Assembly (NCBI RefSeq): GCF_947179165.1
Contig: NC_077237.1
Coordinates: 13,730,235 to 13,794,234, forward strand
DNA length: 64,000 bases
Direction: 5' to 3'
Source of the DNA: Solanum dulcamara
Taxonomy: Eukaryota; Streptophyta; Magnoliopsida; Solanales; Solanaceae
Part shown: piece by piece, positions 25,328 to 36,048 of the stretch
Position numbering within the stretch: the stretch's first letter is position 1
Layout: every line of letters starts with the position of its first letter
Program-made: the position numbers and the translations under genes
Notes under the pieces: generated by a model
The model's input: only the letters and a program-made list of their open reading frames with translations
Databases searched by the model: none
Told to the model about the DNA's origin: nothing

Positions 25328-26099
25328 CTAATTAGCTTAGTTCATTTCCAGTTTGATAATTTACCTGATAATTAAAATTAGTTTTTAATTGAAGTCTTTC
25401 CATCAGTGAAACGTCATAAAGCATATTTTTTTTATAAACTAGTCCTTATACAGGAAGGTAGATAAAGATGAGTTAAATATGATATAGGACTACTTTGGAT
25501 TTAAGTGACCACTATGTTTAATTATCATATAAAATGTCTTATATACTTAAATTAATTAAAACGTCTTTGTTAAAAGATAACTACTCAGGTCAACAACCAA
25601 TTAGCAAATTAAACTCTATGTTTATAATTATCGACTTATCAACATCCCTCCGGAAGTGATTTATACAATTATATTTAAGAAAAAGAAAGCTTCATCACAA
25701 GAGTTAAAAAAGAAAAAAATTCATGCACTTATAACAGTGGAAAAAATAATAATTTTTACACTACCAAATAATTTAAAAGATAATTACAATTCTTTACATG
25801 CAACTAGCAATTCATAAATTATACTTACTCTGCAATGGAAAGGTAAAGAATTTCAGAAGCAAAAGGCAATGAAAGCAAATGATATAAAAATTTAAAATAA
25901 TGTATGTATAATATATGAAAGAGGATATTATATCGTAGATCAAGGCTTTCAAGGACTCCTGAGTTGGTAATTTGTCACCATAGGACACAATAATATAGCG
26001 CACATAAGAGAAGGAGAGAAGCTTTTCAGCCCTTTTGCTGGATTGTTGGCCCGCATCGCCTACTTGCTGAAAGCAAAAATGGAATGTCCGATCATGAAT
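25328..26099. other. AT-rich intergenic DNA
   Basis: No gene or element recognised. A 100-codon minus frame (25812-26114) shows no known domain. Confidence 0.4.
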
Positions 26100-27690
26100 T
26101 CTATGACTGGACAACCCTCTTAGCCTGCTTCCCTGACTTAACCTCCCTTTTCCTAAGTATGAGTTGAGAGGATCAGCTGAATATCTCGTTTTCTTTATAT
26201 TCTCATTGAAGAAAAGCCTTTTCTCTCTAACCTAAAGAAGGACTACCTTAACTAAAGATAAAGAACAAGTCCCCGTCAGACCTGTAGGTCCGCTAACGTA
26301 AAGCGAGGAGTTGAGCCTGAACTAGCGAATTCCATCCCCGCGCAACAAATTGCATACTTGTGTTTTTATTAACCAAGAACACATGCGCTTTGTTGGCACA
26401 TTGTGAGGTGGGTAGTTTATCTGGGACGGGGAGAGGGAAATTCTTTTTATTGCGAAGGTAAATAGTCAAAAAAGTTCCCAATAGAACGCGAGCGTTGAGG
26501 CTTTCATAGGAGAATTGATAAGGGGAATAGAGATGATGATAGAGAAGCAGCAACCAGTCTGTTGGAAAGTTCCTGCATAAGTTGTCGGATCCTCAAAAAA
26601 AAGCTTCTCTTTGTCTTCGAGCTTTCATTCCTCAATCCGACACATGGGGGATTAATTCAGCTGCAAGGATCGTGAATCTCATTTTTTGGTAGTACGAAGG
26701 AGGAATTGGCCCAAAAATTGGATGGGGGTCAAGACGTTGTGGTTTGAGAAAAGAAAATATTATCAAACTATGTGAGTGTTTGGATGCACGTGTTTTGTTC
26801 ATATTCCTGCGCAGTTAAAAGAAAAATTGTCCCCTAGGATCCAATTTCTCATGAGAGGTCCCGGTTACACTTAAAATATTTACTAAACTATGATCGGCCA
26901 TCATATTAGCAAATAAACGTATTTTGACTTTTCGTGATTTGTGGCCTTAAGAGAATCAGGAGATATTTAATAGTTTGGGTCCTTCGTCATTTCCAATTTA
27001 TTAGCCGATAGGCGAACCATTGAGTGTTTTTCCACTCGTGACCAGATTTCCTCTCTCTATCAACTAATTTATTATGGGTGAGGCAACATGACGTCATTTG
27101 GGTGATTATTGATCGGGGTCGTCCCCCCTTCCTATGGGTTCCCCCACCGATCCAGATGCTAAATCAAATACATAAAAAGCCACAATGGCAATTACAATGG
27201 GAAGCAAGGCTGTAAGGCAGAGAGAATCCGTTTTTTATGAGTTTAGCCAATTTATCATGAAAGGTAAAAAGGGAGACTGATTCAACCATTGCTAGACTGA
27301 TCATGGATATTCTAGTCTTGATCCTCAAGTGTGTGTACCTACTTTATTAATGGGATAGGAATTCGTAGTGGGACAACATCAATCTGTGACTGAGATACCG
27401 ATATTGGTGAATGGGTAGTTTGAAGGACGAATGCTGGAGGGCTGCTTTTTAGAGTGGGCGCTCTGTGCGGTATTTTTTATGTGGGAATTCAAAAGATTCC
27501 CCCGGGGGTGAAAGACCACCACAAAGAGACCCTCGCTCACCAACTAAATCTAGACTTTTTCACTACTCGTACAGACTTGACGGAGTTAAGCTGCAGAATT
27601 AGAAAATAGCAGCGGATCTTCGCTCTTTTCACGAATCCTCCCGGGCCGGGTTGAGTGGTGAGTGCCACTGGAGTGCTTGTAATTTCAAAT
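26100..27690. other. Possible organellar (mitochondrial-type) insert
   Basis: Base composition shifts from AT-rich to balanced, with runs such as CCCCGGGGG-like and CCCGGGCCGGG, unlike both flanks and unlike the LTR elements. No transposon motif is present, and the style recalls non-coding plant mitochondrial DNA. No organellar gene was identified: the 86-codon minus frame 26293-26553 has no domain I can name. The boundaries are approximate and the origin is a guess from composition. Confidence 0.35.
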
Positions 27691-29009
27691 CTCAAATATT
27701 ATAAAAAGCATAATTTCAAAGAAAAAGATTCAAAATCATAAGTTTATGTTTTTTTAAAAAAAAAAAGGAGAGACTCAAAATTTAAAATTTTACAAAAGAC
27801 TTATGCTCGACAATCGACATAAAGAGATTGTATATACTACGTGGGAGGATTATTGTCACGCCCCGGGAGGATACCCTAGACGTAACCGGCACTCAGAAAC
27901 CATTTCTGGCTCCCAAGCGAACCACATAGCCTGATCACACCTTCGTTCATTCATTAAATCAGCGGAAAACAAGAAAATAAAGAGAATATTCGGTGGGCAA
28001 CTCAAACATCAATCTAACTCAAAGAATAAAGGTCATGGGCCGACAAATCAACTCTAATATTTGTCATTATAAATAGTTTGACAAGAAATACTCAAGGATA
28101 GAAATACTCAATCGACTCATCCCTATCTAGTCTATGAAGCCTCTATCACTACTATCTAATTGGTGCCAATGACATATTCATGGCTACCTCAAATCAAAAT
28201 GAAAAGGGCTAACTCGATACAAGAATACACAGACGGTGTCCTCCGAATGTAGGGAAGGACTCACCAATACGCTGAGTGCGAATAGATCCCCAATGATGCT
28301 CCTATTGACGATCTCTTAAACCTGTCTCTGCATCATGAAATGATGCAGGTCCAAATGGACGTCAGTACGTGGAATGTACTGGTATGTAAAATGGCAGAAT
28401 GAAACATACCTCAAGGAAGAATAACATCGGTCCACATATCTCAAATCAGAAAGATAAGAGGGACTCAAATAAAGCATCGTAAATCTAAAGTAAGGCTACA
28501 GTTTAGATAGAGACCAATCATATACCATACAATCCAATCCAATTATATATGATACAGTTCAATCAAATCATTGACAATTCAATCCCTTTCAATCATGTAC
28601 GATCCGATTATATACACTCAACTCAATAATCAACTCAATAATCAGCTCAAAGGACTCAACTCAGTAAATATGCAAATTAAATTATGCAACGTTTTACAAT
28701 TTAACTCAAAGGACTCAACTCGATAAATATGTAACAACTCACTCAAATGTCCTAAGTCTAACAAGAAATAGTTTAGACCGGACTAACTCATAAGCATATA
28801 GCAACTCAATCTCAACTCAACTGACGCAAAGTACTATCAAGACCTAAATGGGAGTTTCTCTTATCCGACAACCATCACCTATGAGCCGGTGATAGTACAA
28901 CAATCGGACATTGTTGCCACGTCCGTCCATACCTTGCCAGGGCATAAACGCCTCCCTAATCATGGATACTATCGATTAGTCAAGTTCTATCATTTTAGGA
29001 CAATAAAAA

Positions 29010-29108
29010 TGGGAAACATCCGACTTTAACGGTTCGATCCCACGGGAAGCATTCGACTTTAACGGTTCTATCCCTCGGGAAGCATCCGACTTTAACGATT
29101 CCATCCCT
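29010..29108 (-). repeat. Three tandem 33-bp units
   Basis: Reverse-strand counterpart of 2008-2106. On the plus strand, units contain GCATCCGACTTTAACGGTTC or a variant. Confidence 0.75.
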
Positions 29109-30506
29109 ACCTACATTGGCGGCATAGTTTCTGGGGTTCGAGTATGGACTGTACTCTCACCCGCCTCGGTGCTCGATACTCCTCCCATGACTCCATGCTC
29201 ATAAAACTCCTCTAATCATCTCAAACAAGCCCTCACGGCTAGTTTCATGTGGTACATTTCCACCTCATCAACTCGGTTCTCATTTCAACTCAATTAAGCC
29301 TCATTGGACCTTCTTTCAAATCGACTCATCTCAAATCATCAAACTCTTCTCTTTAAAGATTTATACAATCTCAACTCAATGAATGCAGAAAATGTTATGT
29401 ACATTAAAATATAATTTCAACTCCTCAACTCAAACTCAAAATAGATACTTTAATGTAAAAATACTCAACTCATTTAAAGACTCCTTATACTCACATCATA
29501 CTTAAACTCCTTTCTAAATCAAAGATGAAACTAATAATTCTTTAGACTCAAATTAGTGTATAAGTAGTTTATGCAAAAAGGTTCACAAATAATTTATTTA
29601 AAGCTCTTCCTCAAAAGATCATTTATTTTCAAAATATTCCTAAGACTCCAATCAACTCAAATTATGCACATCATATACCACAAAATCACATTAGACTCCA
29701 ATCCACTTCATCACCAAACATTATCATCACATCATCATCAAACATTATCATCACATCATCATCAAATATCATCATCACATCAATCGTCAAACATCCACTC
29801 CGAATTCCTCATTTTAGTCATATGTTCATTTTATAGAAGAAAAGAGGACATTCTTAACTATCCAATTCATTCTTTTCATTCCAATCAATACATACATACA
29901 CACAACTATTCATCTCAACCTCAAGACATTTATGAAAAGAAATCTCAACTTGGGTTCATGTGAATGAAACATGAACCCATACTCTCAATAAAACTCAACT
30001 CAAGAATATCGTCAATACCTATAAATCTATATACAAAGATACATTTGTAGTTAATAATATGAAAACTAAATATTTAGTAACTCAAGTCCTTAAAATCATC
30101 CATCAACCATTTGTATCTAAAAACATTCCATAGTTTAGAGAAAACTTTCAAAAAAACCTTTCTAGAAGGTGCAACTCTTTCACAACTCCTAACCAACACA
30201 TCTATGGGCATATGGAAGAACTCAATCCATATTTTAGGTTAGCCTTACATACCTTGTTTGAAGACTTTGAAGAAACCTTGATGTTGGATCTTCAATGGAG
30301 GACTCAAATCTTGAAGGCACCCTTTGTTGGAGATGGATTTGGGGAAGAAGAAGAAGAAGAAGAGAGAGGAACTCCTAGGGCTTTTCTAGAGAGAGAGTGA
30401 GGCTGAGAAATGTGTTCCCAAAAGACCAAAGGCAATACATATATAATTTGGGTAAGTTCCCAAATTGCCCCTCTTCAAAAGTTCTGAAAATAGGCTAAAA
30501 ATGCAC

Positions 30507-30802
30507 CTGGCGCGATAGTGGCGCGATAGTGGCGCGTCGCGCCATTGCAGCGCCAGGCCAATTATGCCTAAAACCTGCACACCTCGCAGTGGCACTCCGC
30601 GCCAGAGACCAAACTACTGAGGCATGTTTCTGGCGCGATAGTGGCGCGTCGCGCCCTTATAGCGCTAATGCCATATTTTCTGGGTTCTGGAAATTTGGCC
30701 TGAAAACCCTACACAACTTTTAGCGGCGCGTCGCGCCAAGGGCCAAACTACTGAGGCATGTTCCTGGAGCGATAGTGGCGCGTCGCGCCACTGCGGCGCC
30801 AA
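30507..30802 (-). repeat. GC-rich palindrome cluster in the minus solo LTR
   Basis: Repeated GGCGCGATAGTGGCGCG and GCGTCGCGCC blocks. One unit has GGCGCGATAGT duplicated in tandem (30509-30535). Confidence 0.85.
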
Positions 30803-31230
30803 GCCCAGTTTTCCAGCAATTGCAACCCAGGCCAAAAATGAAATTCCTGTCGTGCTAGCTCGTCTTAGGATCGTCATATCTCTCAACCCCGAACTCCAAA
30901 ATTCACATTCTTGGTGGCGTTGGAAAGAAGACTCGGCGACCTTTAATTTAATAGGTCGTGGGCTACCCAGATCGTCATATATCAAAAGATAGGGTCGTTA
31001 GAAGTCAACCCCTCATGCAAACTCCTCCTCAAACTTAGCCACGACGAACCTTTTGGCTTGATTTGATCCTAGGGGTCCTTCATGACCCCACATCACCTCT
31101 AATGCTCTTTAATTACTTAGGAACTCATCCTAACTCATGTGAAAAATTTCAAGTCCTCCGATCTGAGTCTACACTCACGTGAAGAAATGTTCGAATCTTA
31201 GAGAAAAAATTCCCAGGGTGTCACAATTAT

Positions 31231-31643
31231 ATCAAAAATTAATCAATTACTATTATTGTTTATTTAGTGGACTAATGAATTTTTATAAAATTATGTGTAT
31301 TAAAATTTGTAATAACATATAATCACAAGCATTTACTTATAAAATAAATATGAGGATATGTGATTTGTTAATTTGGTGCCTTAAGATATTTTGATACCTC
31401 ATTTGATGAATTATGATTCACTCATTTAGTAAAATTGTATAAGAATTGATTATTTTTTTAAAATAATTTTCATAGATTATAGGATTTTCCTGTTTATAAT
31501 AAAAAATTACAACCTAAAAAATTTAAAATTATATGTTCAAACAAAATTTTAAATTATTCTGATTTTAAGCTATGTCGAAATTGACAGCCCTTAAGAAGAG
31601 GAGGGAAGTGATTGGAAGGTTCAAAGTTTGAAGAATAATACTA
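31231..31643. other. AT-rich spacer
   Basis: No gene or element recognised between the solo LTR and the foldback MITE. Confidence 0.4.
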
Positions 31644-31794
31644 GGAAAAAGGGTTAAATATGCCCCTGAACTTTGTGAAAATGTCTAGATATATCCTCTA
31701 TTTTTAGTTTAGCTCACTCATGCCCTCGCCGTCTATATTTTAGCACATATATACCACTTTCAGCGCTAATTGCTTTGTTGAAAAATAACTAGTT

Positions 31795-31862
<68 letters not shown>

Positions 31863-32299
31863 CTTGGAATTGTCAAATCCTCATTTAATTGACACATGAA
31901 ATTTATATTAAATATTAAATTCAGTCATTTTAATATTTTAGAATATCCTACCTATGATGTTAAATCCGACCCAAAAAAAATTTTTTAACCCATTATCATC
32001 AAAAGCCCTAAATTTGATCATTTCTTCTCCACCAAATCCTCTAATCTTCTTCATAAAATATTAAAATGACTGAATTTAGTATTTAATATAAATATCATGT
32101 GTCAATTAAATGAGGATTTGGCAATTTCAAGTGTAATATATATATAAAAAAAAAAAGCTAGTTATTTTCCAACAAAGCAACTAATGCTGAAAGGGGTGTA
32201 TATGTGCTAAAATGTAGACGGCGAGGGCATGAGTGAGCTAAACGAAGAATATATCTAGACATTTTCACAAAGTTCAGGGGCATATTTGACCTTTTTCCC
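31644..32299. mobile_element. MULE-like foldback MITE, about 656 bp
   Basis: Two long inverted arms of about 300 bases each. The left arm begins GGAAAAAGGGTTAAATATGC; the right arm, reverse-complemented, begins GGGAAAAAGGTCAAATATGC. The arms continue to match through CTAGATATAT, CATGCCCTCGCCGTCTA, GTTGAAAAATAACTAG and an AATTGACACATGA-like block, meeting near 31980. Flanks end or begin with ATACTA in an imperfect 9-bp duplication (31635-31643 and 32300-32308, six of nine matching). The left arm contains a TA microsatellite of about 60 bp (31800-31859). There is no coding capacity. Confidence 0.85.
31800..31859 (+). repeat. TA microsatellite inside the foldback element
   Basis: A pure TA run of about 60 bases in the left arm. 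The right arm has a short TA run and an A tract at the corresponding place (about 32137-32157). Confidence 0.9.
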
Positions 32300-32593
32300 T
32301 AGATACTATACTTGCAACAACTAAATGTATCCCATGGTTCATCACATTATTGACTTTAGGGGAAAAAATATACAGTTGTTGTTTCTACCCTTCAATCATG
32401 TCAAAGTAAAGAAAAAAGAGACTGATTTCTCATGATGGGACTATTTCACGCTTAATTAAGAGAAGAGAAAATTTATTAGATAGAGGTGGCAAACATATTT
32501 TTATAGACTCCTGAACAAAGAGGGGACAGAGATTGCTGGAGATTTGGAACACTTGAGGCGCTGCAATTTTGGATATTGTAGGTTATAAAAGTT

Positions 32594-32745
32594 ATTTTTT
32601 TTAATCTTCCACTCGGTGTTTGGAGATCGTGGAGTTTCGATTAAATTCGGATCGCGCATTGCAGGGCCCATTCAAGGGTGGCGCTTCCAACAGAATTTTC
32701 TCCATACTCAAAGCTCGAACCCGAAAGCTCTGATTAATATGTTGG
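32594..32745 (-). mobile_element. tRNA-derived SINE (TS/SolS-like), 17-bp target duplication
   Basis: Flanked by TGTAGGTTATAAAAGTT at 32577-32593 and 32746-32762, an exact 17-bp repeat as made by LINE-type integration. On the minus strand it carries GGGTTCGAGC, a good RNA polymerase III B box, then GAGTATGGAGAAAATTCTG, GGGCCCTGCAATGCGCGATC and a short AT-rich tail. This order of motifs resembles tobacco TS-type SINEs from memory. No clear A box is seen, so it is probably 5'-truncated. Confidence 0.75.
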
Positions 32746-32762
32746 TGTAGGTTATAAAAGTT

Positions 32763-33315
32763 TGAGGAGATTAAGTGTGGTTCGAAGGATGCACACGGGG
32801 AGGAGGACTAGACCAAAAAAAATTAGGTGAAATTTTGGAAAAGCGCAAGAAGGGCATAAATGGATTGAGACTTAGTTGTTCAATATTATTTATAAACGAC
32901 AAAAATGATCAAAAAAATGAAAGTGAATTACAATAATCTCGTTGCACAAGAACAAAAACGACATTTATAATTGCAACAATTATAAAAATATAAAGCTGCT
33001 AAACCTTATTATAATGATTTGGTGAAAAAATAATAGTGATTAGGATGAAGAGGAGCGTGTCTATTTCTAAAAATTAGTTCAAATTATATATCAGACACAG
33101 AAAATAGGTGATGCGCTTAGAGCTTACAAGTCAGAAATTATGAACTCCTAACAACTCTTTTATTTCAAAATTTAAAAGAAAAAGAAAATCTATGATATTG
33201 ACACCTGTTATTATAAAACACGTAGCATCTACTCTCTCTATTATTGGTGGTTTAACGTGGCCCACACTTTCTTCCACCGTCTATACAACCTCTAATAATT
33301 TTATGATATTTTGAG

Positions 33316-33316
<1 letters not shown>
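32763..33316. other. Intergenic DNA upstream of the HIPP gene
   Basis: AT-rich; no element recognised. Confidence 0.4.

Positions 33317-33367
<51 letters not shown>
33317..33367 (+). repeat. AAT trinucleotide microsatellite
   Basis: About 16 uninterrupted AAT units, some 550-600 bases upstream of the HIPP start codon. Confidence 0.95.
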
Positions 33368-33662
33368 TTCATGATATTTTGAAAAAGTCCAAATATGCCC
33401 TCCTACATGATATTTATCCTCGGTTAAACAATTTAGCTTACATATGATCTTATCGTCAAATATTTGGTGAAAATATATTCTCATTTTTAAATTATTCTTT
33501 CACTTATTATTTAATGATTGACGCTCAAGTACGCACTAACCTCCTTTTACTTAGAAAATGAAGGTCAATAGGCCATATTATGTGTTGTCTAACAGGGGGT
33601 CATCCTTGTCTTTTTGAACCTGTGTTAGAGAAAAGATGTAAAAATATTTTTTTAAAAACGCC

Positions 33663-33670
33663 TATAAAAG
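33663..33670 (+). promoter_or_regulatory. Candidate TATA box of the HIPP gene
   Basis: TATAAAAG about 250 bases before the ATG would give a 5' leader of roughly 220 bases rich in A and T. It is the best TATA match in the proximal upstream region. The transcription start is not shown by the sequence. Confidence 0.45.
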
Positions 33671-33919
33671 AAGGTAGGCAGGACTATGTAATGAAAAAAG
33701 AAAAGTATAGTAGAGAGAGCAGCAAGGCCTTTTGCTTTCTCCTTTTTTGTCCTTAAATTAATTAAGCCTTGTGTGTTGAGAAAGAATCCAATTAGGGAAG
33801 TTTCTTATAAACTCCCCATATTTCAAAACAAAATCCTCTTTAATTTCACAAGCAACTATAAATTTAACTCATAATTACGTACACCAATTTCATAATTCCT
33901 TTAAATTAATTAAAGAAAA

Positions 33920-34997
33920 ATGGGTGTTGGAGGAACATTGGAGTACATATCAGATATGATGAGCATTGATAAGCCAAAGAAGAAGAAGAAGCAATTTAAT
34001 ACAGTGGAACTCAAAGTTAGAATGGATTGTGAAGGCTGTGAACTTAAAGTCAAAAATGCTCTTTCTTCTATGAGTGGTATGTATCTTAATTTCATTTGCA
34101 TTTTTTCTCTTTAACATGAATAAAATATCTTACTTTAGTTAACTGCTTATACTTTCAAAAGATTTCATGCTATCAAAAATATGTTTGACAGCAAAAGTTG
34201 TTTATCTGACCACCTTTGCTAAAATGTAGCTCTGCCCCTGCTTAAAATATGAGAATTTAATTTATCTTTTATTGATTTTTGCACACGAGACACATATTCA
34301 CAACTTCATCTACTTCAATATATGTGGTATATTTTTGTTTGATATGTCTGGAAAGGAATGTCATACTTCTTTATGTACTTAGAAAGAAGTTAAATTTAAA
34401 CTTCTCAGTAAACTTTGATCAATATTTTAAATTATATTCTTTCAACATATTGACTTGAGAAGAATCACAATCCATAGTATTTTTTTGTATAGTTCTTAAA
34501 TATCTTAATTTTAATTTTAAAATACTGAGTTAATCTAATTCAATTTATATTCAAAGATTAGTCAGACTGACTCTCAAAAAATAAAAATAAAAACACCACA
34601 TAAATTGAATCAGAGAGAATATATGACTTATTTAAAATCACAAATTTATTTTATCAAAGCTGATATACATATATATATTTTTGTTAAATATTTAGGAGTG
34701 AAATCAGTGGAGATAAACAGGAAACAGCAGAAGGTGACAGTAACAGGATATGTGGAATCAAACAAGGTGTTAAAGAAGGCAAAGTCAACAGGGAAAAAGG
34801 CAGAGATATGGCCTTATGTCCCCTATAATTTGGTATCCCAACCATATGCTGCTCAAGCTTATGACAAAAAGGCGCCTCCTGGCTACGTCAGGAGGGTCGA
34901 TCAGTACCCAACTACGGAAACTGTTGCGAGATTTGAGGACCCTTCCTATGTCAACATGTTTAGTGATGACAATCCTAATGCTTGTTCCATCATGTAA
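33920..34997 (+). CDS. HIPP: Heavy-metal-associated isoprenylated plant protein (HIPP21/22-like)
   Basis: Two exons, 33920-34076 and 34696-34997, with a 619-bp GT-AG intron splitting a glycine codon, give 152 residues. The N-terminus has a lysine run (about residues 18-24). A heavy-metal-associated domain follows (about 27-90) with the metal-binding MDCEGC motif (Cys37, Cys40). A conserved WPYVPYNLVSQPYAAQAYDK segment comes next, and the C-terminus NACSIM is a farnesylation CaaX box with Cys149. Family members are membrane- or nucleus-associated metallochaperone-like proteins tied to cadmium, copper and stress responses. Length and motif order match the Arabidopsis HIPP20-27 clade, closest by memory to HIPP21/22. 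Frame, splice sites and stop are intact, so it is probably functional. It stands alone between transposons; the SINE and microsatellite lie upstream and a gypsy element starts about 1 kb downstream. Confidence 0.95.
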
Positions 34998-35639
34998 TTT
35001 ACCAGTAATATTTTGAAGAGAAAGCTAATGAAAGTTGGCATGAGAAAAACAAATGTAGAAATTTGGACAATTTCTTTTACTTTGGGATGGTTCTTGAGCC
35101 CAAAGTCTATCAAAAATAGTTTATCTACCTCGTACAAATTGAGGATAAAGTTTACATATATTTTTTTCTCTTCAAATTCCACTTATGAAATCACATTGAA
35201 TATGTTATTGTCGTTCGAGCCCCGGGTGGGGACAGAGTTGAAAGGTTAATTATTGTATTTTAAGTTTTGCATGACTTTTTTGGAAGTGATTTAGCAGTAT
35301 TCAGAATTTGTCAATTTTGAAAAGGGTTGTAGTAAACCTGTTGTAATTGAATACTACTTGAATGTTCTCTTTTGTTTCTTTTTTCTTTTAAATTTATAGC
35401 TAAATTTCTATAATTAAAATTGTGATCGATCTATTAGATTATCTAAAAATCTAGTTATATGTGATTGTTCATAAAAAAATGACATTAATAACTTGAATAA
35501 AAAGACAAGCTGCTACAACAACAAATTAAGATACATCAATAATGTAAATTATTTTTAGGAAAATTTACAGACATCTCCACTAGTTTAGGAGTTAATTACT
35601 TAAATAAATTCTAGTTTGCAATATTAAGAATCTTACTAG
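34998..35639. other. HIPP 3' flank
   Basis: Includes the probable 3' untranslated region, then AT-rich DNA. No other gene seen. Confidence 0.4.
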
Positions 35640-35975
35640 ATTTTGGTGCGTCTAGATACATCCAAATATATACATGTAACTCGGGATACATGAGGTCAAA
35701 ATTATGTGTAATTTATTCTAGATACATTGTATCCAAATGAATTTGCATGTATCTTGGATACATAGACAAATATCGCTCGCCTCCCTCCATCTCGCTCGCT
35801 ACGCTCCTATATATCTAGTATCTCATATACATATGAATCACACCAGATACATACAAATACATGTATCTAGTATGATTTGCATGTATCTGAAATATATGAC
35901 TATATCGATCTCCTCTCTCCCCGTTTTTAGTGTATCTGATAGCAAAAATATATGTATTTAGGTATATCTTTCTCA
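35640..35975 (+). repeat. Degenerate ATGTATCT / AGATACAT repeat
   Basis: Many copies of GATACAT and its complement ATGTATC in both orientations, around a CTCGCTCG core (35775-35805). It looks like part of an unclassified interspersed repeat with self-complementary units. Confidence 0.5.
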
Positions 35976-36048
35976 ATATATGGTATGAAACTCTTAACTA
36001 GTGGTAAAATACGTAATTATGTGAAAGTATAGATAAAATTAGTGTATA

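Larger units (their letters stand above)
27854..31225 (-). mobile_element. Complete solo LTR, 3372 bp, target duplication ATTAT
   Basis: Plus-strand ends are TGTCACGCCCCGGG and AGGGTGTCACA, flanked by ATTAT at 27849-27853 and 31226-31230. On its own strand it is the same longer subfamily as 1-3245, with three 33-bp units, GC-rich palindromes (30507-30802), and a leader with CTAGAAAAGCCCTAGG near 30390 followed by a splice-donor-like site. No primer site or coding region lies at either end, so it is a solo LTR. Confidence 0.92.

Noticed and set aside
25812..26114. 100-codon minus frame with a hydrophobic C-terminal half
   Set aside because: AT-rich, no recognisable family and no supporting splice or promoter signal.
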